NCBI GenBank assembly: GCA_000695325.1
Contig: AVPN01000575.1
Location: 16,275-44,737, forward strand
Direction of reading: 5' to 3'
DNA length: 28,463 nucleotides
Source: Pleurobrachia bachei
Lineage: Eukaryota; Ctenophora; Tentaculata; Cydippida; Pleurobrachiidae
Positions 20,244 through 28,463 of this stretch are shown here, one piece after another; the stretch's first letter is position 1, and each line of letters begins with the position of its first letter. Under the pieces are notes generated by a model, which searched no databases, was not told the DNA's origin, and saw nothing but the letters and a program-made list of their open reading frames with translations. The position numbers were made by a program, and so were the translations under genes.

Positions 20244-20729
20244 TGAAGGGGGCATGAAGAATTTGGGGAAACATGCAATGATATTGTGTTCACTACCTAT
20301 AGTCCGTGCCAAATGACTAAGGCGGTTCGTTATAACGCGTTATGGGCGTTACCGGTAGTTTCAGGGGTCTAGCAAACAGGAAACGGGAGATACAGACGAT
20401 TCCAACTATACACAGTGTGCGGCTGGGTTGGTTTTAGATATTGGAACACATTGATCGGACCAAATTTGCAAGAACAGCAGCAAAAATTGTGCCAGGGACT
20501 ATAACAGCAATAATTGTAACAGGGTTTACCATTACTGTCAGACAGATCTGTATTCTGAATATCTGTGGTTATGGATTGTGTATTTTTTATGGGAAAGGTG
20601 ACACTGATACCATGATCTTAGATTATAATGTGTGTGATTTAAAACTTTCCATCATTGCCGAACCCTTTTCCTTTGTAACCAAACAAAACCTTTCCTAACC
20701 AATCATGATACCGCCTCTTTATAACCCTT
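20244..20729. other. Spacer between array and PHACTR-like gene
   Basis: No recognised gene. An 85-codon open frame (20441-20698, plus) has hydrophobic stretches but no family I recognise and no Kozak-like ATG. Earlier exons of the PHACTR-like gene, which must precede the first RPEL exon, were not found here. Confidence 0.4.
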
Positions 20730-20835
20730 TCTAACCCAATATCTCCCCTCACAGAGTTAGAGTACATACTATCAATTCTGACCTAACCCCAATTTCCCTT
20801 TCGCCAGAGTTAGAGTACAGACTATCAATTCGGGC
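20730..20835 (+). repeat. 53-bp tandem duplication of a splice acceptor
   Basis: The polypyrimidine tract, AG and exon start (agagttagagtaca.actatcaattc) occur twice, at 20753-20779 and 20806-20832, 53 bases apart. The downstream copy continues as the RPEL-encoding exon. Use of the upstream AG (20753-20754) would add 53 bases, not a multiple of three, and meets TAA within about ten codons. Confidence 0.85.
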
Positions 20836-21101
20836 GGACAGACAGGCATTGATCGACCGAGGAGTGCTAAAATCTTACGAATGTAAGTATTAAGTAGTAT
20901 GTTTTTCTTGGAAACTATATTTAAAAGCACCTTTTGTTTGTTTCTCCATGCTTCAAGAGCCAGTCTGAACAATCAACCTCTTTTCTTTATGCAGCAATCA
21001 GCATGATAATGCGGGCATAATGCAGTGAATTCAATGATTTATGTTGTCACATCCCTTTTTGTCTCTCTGTTTCTCTCGCTTTGTCTAGCCTCTGTATCTC
21101 T

Positions 21102-21146
<45 letters not shown>

Positions 21147-21207
21147 TCCTCTCGGTTTATAAATCTCCCATAAAAGGCATGATGATCACCAGCCAAGACC
21201 ATGCGGG

Positions 21208-21247
<40 letters not shown>

Positions 21248-22122
21248 AGAGAGAGATAGACGACATGGTGGTTGAAGTGAGAGTGACAGGTAGGAGTTAA
21301 TCGAACATTCTCGACGTATTACACTCCCCTAAAAAGTTACATACCCGAATCCTTGATGCATTACTGTCAAGTGCAGTTCACCAAAACACAAAATGTTATT
21401 AGATTTATATTTGAAAGTTCACTCTTATCATCTATGTCAAAAGGGGTGAATTGGCTTATGATGGGTTTCAGAAAAAGATGATGAAGTCTCCCTGTCCAAG
21501 GATCAATGCAATATTCGGACTTTCTGGAGGGCGCGGCGACATTATCTTCTGAACATGTGAAGGCGCGCGCGGAATGAAGACTCTGTCCACGCGCGTTCAT
21601 TCGAGAGGAGGTGCGAGAATTGAACCCTTCGATCCGATCTTGGCTTGGGTTCCGACAAGCTCCGAGTTGACATTGTCGATCAAGAACTGAGAGTGGGAAG
21701 TGCGATATCTCATTATGTCTGATCAGATCTTGGGGCGAGGAAATTGATTGAATGGATACAATTTTATATCAGTCTCTCCCTTTTTTTACCATAGATATTA
21801 AGTTGTCATTATATCTCTGATATGACTTCATCTCACGACATGCAACATAATCAAACTCATCAATATGATCTTTAATGAATAATGCTCTGGGCTCATCATG
21901 TGATGTCGGTCTTGACATGTCCCCACTAAACTCCCACTCCCATTCTGTCGGCTCTTACACCACGATAAATAATCAAAGCCAGCCTGCGTACAACTACAAG
22001 GCCTGATCCATCTAGATATCACAATCCTGTTGCATGGTTCGGGTTACCTGTGTTTGAATTTTGGGCTGTGGTGAAGTTGACAGCACTTGTTACTCAACCA
22101 CCAGTTCTACATATATCAACTT

Positions 22123-22202
<80 letters not shown>

Positions 22203-25200
22203 CGCCACGTGACAGTGTAATGTTACAACATACACACCCGATAAGACTTCCCTCTTCTCACTATAATCTGAGAGCTCTGCTATACTTTCATATCTATTAT
22301 CAAATGCGTAGAATCTTTAATAAATTTGTATCTAGTTCATCTTCGAATAGACTACCACAGGGGTTGTTCTGAAGTTCAAGTGGTAGGGACTTACCACCAG
22401 ATGAGGGGCAAGGTACTGCTGCAATAACTGTCAGTTCATTGCTCTCACCACAGTTCTTGCCAACAATGCTCTGACAGTACAATACCCCACCCGTTGTTGC
22501 ATTTTCCCGTACAGTACCACCTTGCTGTGTTACTCAACAAGTACAACCCGCTGTTTCATTGTCTCGTGTTTGTCTTTGTTGTACTGTTTTGATGCCCGCC
22601 TGATATATTCTAGTGTGACACCATTGATTGTTGTTATACACAAAGTAACCCAGGGACCCTATTTCAGATGCCACATCGCCAACTAAAAAGCCTGCCCTGA
22701 CGAACGCTGTAAAATGTGTTGAATATGCTGATACATCATCACCGGGGAAAGGTGAGAAAACAGATTTAGTATTGTAGTAGGCAAGGCGGCAAGTAGAAGG
22801 ATGGAATATACCTGTGACCTCTAATACTTAAGTAGTACAAACAGATGGAAACACAAATGCTTAGGTATATTGGCAATTTTGGCGCCTGGTTCAGAAATAA
22901 AAACAAGAAATTAACAAGGACACTAAAACAAGAACACAATAGAGTTATAATCTCATATTTGGGTTTACAATTAGTATCTCTCGGGTCTTTCTTGATCCCC
23001 TCCATCTTTTTGCCCCGGGCCCCCACCCTTTTTCCATGTGGTTTTAACTGTTATGTTCTTGGTGTTAGTTTAGTTTCTTGGGCGCCATTCACAAAATATG
23101 TCACTGTCAGCAGGAATTGTCACTTTTTGTCCCCTCCCCTAACCTCCCACTTGTCCCGAGCTAATTATTGAATAACAATGACAATGCTTCCCGTCTACCC
23201 CAGAGCAACCCAAGACAATATCAACATCGAGTCTGAATGGGTTTGCAGACCCGGCTAAATTGAAAGAACAGATCACTCTGATTCCACTGAATGTCTACAG
23301 GTATAGGTTCGTACCCCTGATTATACGTGTGATTATATGGGCTGATTATGTTTGTGTTAATAAAATTCGATTGTGCACATGTGCTAATTTATATATGTAT
23401 GACAGAACTGATTTCTGAGATGTAAAATTCAACCCCTTCTTAAGATCTGACACAGGTATTATTTCTCTCCCTTCAGTGACAGTGATGAGAGCCTATAGCT
23501 CTGTTGCTGGTTACTGGGTCTATATTTACTAATGTCGTTCCGACGGGCCGTCATTCCCTCCTCAAAAACAGGTATTTATGGAGCAGGGACAGTGTAACTC
23601 CTGATTGGGAGAGATACCTAGGCACGTCAACCCTCGCGTGTTCGCGGCCAGAAGGAGATACTATAAATAGGACATACTCCCATTTTGAGTTGCTATTTCC
23701 ACTAGATCTCTCCAAGTCTAACAGCTCTCTCTTCACAGCACATCTCTCTATTGACGATGATACCCTAACGGACACACAAAGGAAGTTGTTGAGAAGGGAC
23801 ACCCTGAACAGGATGCTAAAAAACAGGCCCAATGACCTACTCAACCACGTCTCCTTGTAATAACAGTCATTCACAATATCACCAATGGTGGTGATGAAGT
23901 TACATGTCTGATGTCACATGTGTAACTATTGGTTGAGCGAAGGACGGTGCAGCAAAATGTGACGTACCCTCCGCCAACCCACGGACACCGCGTGGCACCC
24001 CGTTTCATTTCACATTTTTCAAAACAATGTGGAGGAGGTTTTGAAAGTCTACATGCCTGTCTTCATGCCTGTCCCCATACCACGTGTCGTACCAACCCCC
24101 CTCATCTTGGACACCCTGTACCTTCTTCTTCTTCTTCTTCGTAGAGGCTGTCTCAGCCCCGTGAGGGGCTGAGATGAAGGGATGTAGCACAATGGTTACG
24201 TTCCCCAGCCTTGAGGTACCCCGACCAGAAATTCAAGATTCCTGGGGTGTACTTCTTGGAGTCGTGGTGTTTTCTACCTAGAGGACGGGTGAGGGTCCTC
24301 GGGGTGTAGTAGTTTCTCCGCCCTTCGGTAAAACGTGACAGTTTTTTGGAAGGGCAGGTGGTGTCTTATGTCGTCCAAAGTCACGCACATTTTATCGAAT
24401 ACTTCTTGTCGAAGTTTCCACAGTAGTGGGCATTCTGTGAGTACGTGTTTGACAGTTTCGTCCTCCATCCCACATAGGTTGCAGGTTGTGGTTTTGACTT
24501 TTTTCAGTTTTTTCATATGGTAGTTTAGATTGCCATGTCCCGTGAGAAGGTGCGTGGCAGCTCTTAGATTACTTCTAGTCATGTTTTTCAGAGATTTCCC
24601 AAATCGGTCAGCCCATATCATATCCATGTGGTTTGATATTTTCCTGTTACCGGTTTTAATCTTGTTCCTTAGGGCTGCGTATGCTGCAGCTTTGGGGATT
24701 GGGATTAGGGTTTCTTCTGAAGTATTTTGAGCACCCGTTGGCCCAAATTCGTCCGAATTTTTGCGTTAGACCGTTTGGTCTGAATTTTGGTCACGTGATT
24801 TGGGTAAAAAATCAGTTTTTTGCTATTTGTGCCTTTCCTGCACGCCGGAGATGAAAAATAAGGCCATTTCCTCTCATTTATTTTTCTTTTTGCATCGATT
24901 AAGCAGGCTATTAACCTCCCTTCCTTCAACGGTTCAGAAGTTAGAGTTTTGCAACAAAAGAGCGGGAGACTAGATGGCGTCAATTTTGTAAGGCGATTTG
25001 TGTCTTTCCTGTGCGTCTGGGATGAAAAATGATGCCAAAACGTGTCATTTTCATCATATTTCTGCATCGATTAAGCAGGTTATAAACCTCCCTTACTTGA
25101 GCGGTTCAGAAGTTAGCCGAGGTCACGTGACCAAAATTCAGACCAAACGGTCTAACGCAAAAATTCGGACGAATTTGGGCCTGAGCCCGCCTGTGGTGCA

Positions 25201-26706
25201 TGTTGGCATCCTAGCGGACACCTGTACGAAGTCTGGAATTCCAACTCCAAAATCTCAAAACCATCTTAAGGGCGATTTTAGGCAATTTTTGGCGTTTTTC
25301 AATTAGCGATAATTAACGAACCAAAAATTGTTCGGACCTAAAATAAGCGGTATGTGTACCTCCATTATGATATTTTAGCATGTGAGAAGTTTTACTGCAA
25401 TCGGAGGAGGTGACTGTTCTTATCGACTCTACTAAACGTTTTGCCGATGGGTGAAGATAACAATGTGGGACTTTAGAGCACTAAGCTTTAGTCCCACTGT
25501 CTTGCACCACTTATTGATTGCCGTCAAGCCCTTTTGAGTGGCGTCCCTTAGTGGAAGAATATCCACCGAGGGGCCTGCCTTGGAGGGGGGCATTGTTGTT
25601 GTTACCAGGAGACTTAGGTCATCGGCGAATCCCTGTAGGTCACCTGGTATTTCCTTTTTACTGTGGTTGAGAAGATCATCCATGACTAGGTTCCACTAGG
25701 TACACCCTGTACCACCAAACCCACATTCCTGCAGTGATCTATAAATAGAGCCCTACAAGTTCCTAGCCTTATATCATGAGTCATATAATGTCGCGTCTAA
25801 AACATGGCTTCATTTATGTGTATTGGCGGATGATGAAATGCTGGATACAATCCTTTTCCGATCAATCCTAAACACCCAGTTTATGTACACAGATATCATA
25901 TCATAAGTTGTTGAGATGCAATAACGCCGGTGATCAGCATACTGAACCCAACCTCTCCTCCCCCCCCCCACAGACCAAACAGAAGAGGAACGACAGTCAA
26001 AAATGCAAAAGTTAGAGAACAGCCTCCAACGAAGGCTGAGTTGTCGGCCCACATACGAAGAACTAAAACAGAAGAACATTATTCCTAGTTCAAATGGGTC
26101 GGATCGGGAGAGACTCAAGTCAGATTTATCAACCAGGGTATGTTCAATTGTTTTATTTGTAGTGTTTCAATTATCTAACATTATAATCATTGAATGCCAC
26201 CAAAAATTACCAAGAAACATCTCTGATTCAGACAAGGAATTCTGAAGATACTTTTTACCTCCCAATTAAAGTATAAACTGCTTCTTCCTCTCGTTTCTCA
26301 CTCTTAAATCTATAATTCAGCTACAAAACTAACTTTATTTCCCTGCAGTTATCTCGTCGGCCCACTATAAAGGAGTTACAAACACGGAACATTCTTCAAT
26401 TTATTGACCTGGTAGAGGTTCTTGATGTGGATTTAGAGGACAGACAGGCAGATAAACCATGGACGAGGTTAACTGCCGAGGACAAGGCCAGGATACGACA
26501 GGTACATACATACTTAGCTGGATTTTATGTGTTAGTACCACGTGACTTCAACTGACGTCCACAAAAAGCGGTGTTTTTAAAACAGATCACTCGCTCTTGC
26601 TCCTCCTTGAAAACTGAACTTCCTGCAGGAACTAAACGAGTACAAGAGTACAGAGATGGAGGTTCATGAAGAATCAAGGCATCGTACGCGCTTCCACAGA
26701 CCCTGA
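20808..26706 (+). CDS. PHACTR-like gene (phosphatase and actin regulator), partial
   Basis: Expected to bind G-actin via RPEL motifs and protein phosphatase 1 via the C-terminus, regulating the actin cytoskeleton. Plus-strand exons: 20808-20882 ([21 protein letters not shown]-terminal RPEL); 23739 to about 23850 ([20 protein letters not shown], second RPEL); 25974-26137 ([20 protein letters not shown]); 26349-26501 ([16 protein letters not shown], then [18 protein letters not shown]); 26629-26706 ([18 protein letters not shown], ending RTRFHRP and stop). The last three exons agree in phase and match the PHACTR C-terminus strongly. A possible extra exon is 23204-23300 ([19 protein letters not shown]) but its phase does not follow from the first exon. 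The second RPEL exon runs into a stop after NHVSL, and neither nearby GT fits the phase of 25974-26137, so one junction is unresolved. The 5' end is not found. One large intron holds a LINE. Confidence 0.85.
21103..21246. repeat. Inverted (GA)n / (TC)n microsatellite pair
   Basis: A run of about 20 AG units (21103-21144) is followed after about 65 bases by about 17 TC units (21211-21246). The two runs are complementary and could pair as a long hairpin. It lies in a PHACTR-like intron. Confidence 0.95.
21250..22120. other. Intronic sequence without recognised feature
   Basis: Part of the large first visible intron of the PHACTR-like gene. Open frames on both strands here are short, with no family I recognise and no splice-site support. 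The tract at 21530-21600 is locally GC-rich (gcgcgcgcgg) but has no clear identity. Confidence 0.4.
22125..22201. repeat. (TC)n microsatellite
   Basis: About 75 bases of TC repeat with few interruptions. The plus-strand open frame across it (Leu-Ser repeats) is a consequence of the repeat. Confidence 0.97.
22395..22470 (-). CDS. Possible isolated exon of an extracellular Ig/FN3-like domain
   Basis: On the minus strand a 76-base segment is bounded by an acceptor (tgtactgtcag) and a strong donor (GTAAGT). It reads [15 protein letters not shown] then [10 protein letters not shown]. The pattern 'NxCGESNxLTV...PCP' resembles the last strand of an immunoglobulin-like or fibronectin III-like domain followed by the start of another module. 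No neighbouring exon was identified, so it may be an exon fragment of a gene antisense within the PHACTR-like intron, or chance. Confidence 0.3.
22480..23203. other. Intronic sequence, no confident feature
   Basis: Holds overlapping open frames of 60-108 codons on both strands (for example 22845-23171 plus and 22766-23026 minus) that share no recognisable motif. A minus-strand frame near 22530-22700 ([19 protein letters not shown]) looks protein-like, but I cannot name it and it has no clear splice context. Confidence 0.3.
24178..24250 (+). other. tRNA-like stretch in LINE 3' UTR
   Basis: The plus strand reads TAGCACAATGGTTA, close to a pol III A box, and about 40 bases later AAATTCAAGATTCC, a weak B-box match inside a possible CCAG/CTGG stem. 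This could be an old tRNA-derived SINE head, antisense to the LINE, but the match is imperfect and no full cloverleaf can be drawn. Confidence 0.2.
24741..25181. mobile_element. 440-bp inverted-repeat element with internal direct repeats
   Basis: Ends begin GGCCCAAATTCGTCCGAATT and continue as inverted repeats of about 60 bp (24741-24802 and 25120-25181), including TTAGACCGTTTGGTCTGAAT and GGTCACGTGA. Inside, a segment of about 110 bp occurs twice in direct orientation (24829-24942 and 25001-25115; 'gcatcgattaagcaggttat' type sequence and 'ggttcagaagttag'). TGAGC on both sides (24727-24731 and 25182-25186) is a possible target duplication, though seven-odd bases separate the left copy from the inverted repeat. 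It lies between the two LINE fragments, so it inserted into the LINE after that copy arrived. Confidence 0.8.
25182..25431. other. Unidentified insert between MITE and LINE RT
   Basis: About 250 bases of AT-rich sequence between the MITE and the LINE reverse transcriptase fragment. It carries no reverse transcriptase frame although this part of a LINE should encode the thumb region. Its origin is not evident. Confidence 0.4.
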
Positions 26707-27581
26707 GGAGTACTACACGTACCACGTGCAGAACACGCGTGTAGTCGTGTATACCCGGGTTGTGTTGTTCCTGTTGGTGGACAGTGTCTGTTAGTGTTAG
26801 ACCTTGGGGTCGGGGTCAGTGCTTACCGTGTTGGTTGTTGTGCGTACTCAACAACGTGTTGGTGTATGTTACAACGTGTAGTTGGCAATTCGGACAACTT
26901 GAGTACTACATACCTCCTTCGATCAAGAAATACTTCTGATTGAATCGAAGGAGCGTCTGTTTGTCTGAACGTGACATCCCAATATCGATACGTGACATGT
27001 TTGTGAATTGTTATATTGTTGCTGTTTGTGTGAATATCATCTGTGTGTAGATTAACTTGTATACTGTTTAGACTTAAATTATTTCTTTTGGGACATTGAA
27101 AGTGACACAATAGTTAATTGTGTTAATTTAAAGCTTAGGATATTTGAAATTGAAATCTGACTCGATAATATTGTAATTTTTGGGCTTCATGCGTATAATT
27201 AGGGTTTTTATTCGTCAATAGATGAATATGAATCAGTTATCACTCCACACTCAGCACCAACTTTTGATTATTTAATTTTAAGAACTCATTTACAATTTAC
27301 ATTTGATATATTTTAATGGTTAAATTAGAATTTTCCTGGCGGCGTCGACCCGATCTGAGAAGCGAACTCCATTTTGAGAATCAAAGCAGGGTCTGGCGTC
27401 GATAGACATGGACAGGTCTCCGTCTTGAGCGAGTGAGAAAAATCTTCAAGACATTTCATTGAAATGGCTTGAAAGTTAAAAAGATGGAAGTCCATTACGA
27501 TTATTGGCGGTGAACACCAATTGGGCTCATTTGATGTACGCATCATGCAGGTCACTACCAATATTTGTGATTTGACCCTAT
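26707..27581. other. Presumed 3' UTR and downstream flank of the PHACTR-like gene
   Basis: No coding feature is recognised. The first part is GC-rich with self-complementary words (acgtaccacgtgc, acacgcgtgt). From about 27000 it becomes AT-rich with several AATAAA-like but no convincing polyadenylation signals. The minus-strand open frame 26823-27110 has no recognisable motif. Confidence 0.4.
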
Positions 27582-27585
27582 TTAA

Positions 27586-28006
27586 GGCCAGAAGGGGGGT
27601 CTGGGGGTTAAAAAAGTCACTTTTCGGCCCAACTCCCAGCCGCGCCGTTTGTGAGCTGAATGTACTGGCGATCCGTGAAAATGTTCCAAGTTATTCACCA
27701 GAAGGCTACTTTTGGTGAAATATGTTAACCTCTAAATTTAAAGAACTACCAGTAATAGCGCCATGAAATTGCTCACACATGCTCTCCTTAGTGATACCTT
27801 ACTTTTAGGATAGTTTTTATTGTTTCAATACCTGATCTCTAAGAATTATAGAGGTTAACATTGATTTTGGGCCAAAAGTTAACCTCAATTTTCTCCCTAA
27901 CGGTGCGCACAAATCGATTCCGAGTATGTCATCTGGTCCGGCTCGAAGAGCCGGACCAGATACCGAAAGTGACTTTTTTAACCCCCGGACCCCCCCACCT
28001 CTGGCC
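27586..28006. mobile_element. 421-bp piggyBac-like MITE (TTAA target site)
   Basis: Inverted ends GGCCAGAAGGGGGGTCTGGG and the complementary right end, about 43 bp with a few differences and containing GGGGGTTAAAAAAGTCACTT, are flanked by TTAA at 27582-27585 and 28007-28010. TTAA duplication is the mark of piggyBac-superfamily insertion. Inside are a second inverted pair (gttaacctcta near 27724 and tagaggttaac near 27850) and a perfect hairpin at 27931-27961. No transposase is present. Confidence 0.8.
27931..27961. repeat. Perfect 14-bp hairpin inside the MITE
   Basis: ATCTGGTCCGGCTC, three bases GAA, then the exact reverse complement. It lies next to the right inverted end of the TTAA element. 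Confidence 0.95.
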
Positions 28007-28010
28007 TTAA

Positions 28011-28463
28011 TTGGACAAAAATTGTGTCCAATTAAATATGGTCTGACTGTGTTGTTGAGTGAGGGCAGGTGACGCTTGTTGAGTGACCCCTTGAGTAACC
28101 CCTCTCTAAATACTCAACTAGGTGACGTGCAGTGAACGTGGGATTAGTAATTGTGAATATAATTATTATTGTGTGTAACAAATTCTTAAAAACCTCTTAT
28201 TAATGAGATAGCGTGTTTTTATTTTCTTGTGACATTGTTGTACTTGTCCAACTATTGGTAAAGGAATTAGGACGGTGACCGAATCAGTGATTCAATCTTA
28301 ACCTGTCTGGTAGTGGTGGCACCAGACCCCAGTCCCATTCTGAGTGCGCTCAGATTGTGTCGCTGCTAAACGGTGTGTGGCTATCAGACCAATGCTTTGA
28401 CAGCGCCCACGCCACCAGACAGACCCCAACACACAGCGGCTGGGGACACTCATGCCAGTGCGG
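28011..28463. other. Right end of window, no recognised gene
   Basis: Directly after the MITE come short AT-rich stretches, then a GC-rich end (from about 28310) with loosely inverted words such as cctgtctggtagtggtggc and gccaccagacag. No open frame with a recognisable family. It could be the edge of another repeat. Confidence 0.4.

Larger units (their letters stand above)
24122..25699 (-). mobile_element. 5'-truncated LINE (non-LTR retrotransposon)
   Basis: Minus-strand remnants. Near the 5' end (25432-25699) is reverse transcriptase, reading WNLVMDDLL then [10 protein letters not shown], the FADD catalytic box, and IDKWCK-like [16 protein letters not shown]. Near the 3' end (24274-24720) is the C-terminal region, reading [20 protein letters not shown] then the zinc knuckle [21 protein letters not shown] (Cys-Cys-His-Cys spacing), stop at about 24274. 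The copy ends in a (GAA)n tail (24122-24141 as (TTC)n). Flanking direct repeats ACACCCTGTACC at 24110-24121 and 25700-25711 are the target duplication, so both ends are defined. The RT-thumb and middle region is missing or replaced: 25182-25431 has no LINE-like frame, and a MITE occupies 24741-25181. The domain order suits the R1/Jockey/CR1-like group; I do not assign a clade. Confidence 0.85.

Noticed and set aside
19983-20316. Overlapping frames on both strands between 19983 and 20316
   Set aside because: They follow from the inverted symmetry of the MITE (words gtgacttgtcac and complement), not from coding.
22061-22372. 103-codon frame
   Set aside because: It is created by the TC microsatellite (poly Leu-Ser).
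24178-24250. Functional tRNA gene
   Set aside because: A-box-like and weak B-box-like words are present but acceptor, D and anticodon stems do not pair convincingly.
1-28463. CRISPR array, bacterial operon or phage content
   Set aside because: Introns, LINE, MITEs and animal protein families show nuclear metazoan DNA; the direct repeats are large segmental copies, not short spaced repeats.

Overview
The window is animal (metazoan) nuclear DNA. It is AT-rich, full of TC/GA microsatellites and small DNA transposons, and its genes have many short introns with GT..AG borders. Two gene families are recognisable: a cluster of Golgi-type carbohydrate sulfotransferase genes on the minus strand (about 0.6-19.0 kb) and a PHACTR-like (phosphatase and actin regulator) gene on the plus strand (about 20.8-26.7 kb). 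An invertebrate, perhaps a sponge or other early-branching animal, is my inference; the sequence alone does not fix the species.

Layout. 0.59-2.73 kb: sulfotransferase gene A, exons 1-5, with its 3' end off the left edge. 3.17-5.40 kb: decayed paralogue B. 5.59-6.91 kb: a 1.3-kb near-perfect inverted repeat (fold-back element). 7.32-8.71 kb: an intact set of the last four sulfotransferase exons (set C), with one intron invaded by small transposons. 9.70-15.71 kb: gene E, whose eleven exon types are all present but with an internal tandem duplication of exons 4-5 and a damaged exon 7. 16.84-19.0 kb: two further copies of the gene E 5' exons in a head-to-tail array. 19.96-20.24 kb: a MITE, half of which is also found at one array junction. 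20.8-26.7 kb: the PHACTR-like gene, with a 5'-truncated LINE (12-bp target duplication) and a nested MITE in its introns. 27.59-28.01 kb: a TTAA-flanked MITE.

The sulfotransferases are predicted type II Golgi membrane enzymes that move sulfate from PAPS to sugars. Both PAPS-binding motifs are legible. Spliced on paper with intact set C, the gene E exons keep one reading frame for 416 residues. The PHACTR-like protein would bind G-actin through RPEL motifs and PP1 through its C-terminus.

The strangest observation: in two different tandem arrays, blocks of about 50, 50 and 100 bases in one repeat copy are the base-by-base complement of the other copy WITHOUT reversal. DNA inversion gives the reverse complement, so no ordinary rearrangement explains this. 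A data-processing or assembly fault is the likeliest cause, and it also casts doubt on the arrays themselves, some of whose junctions sit on poly-G/C runs.
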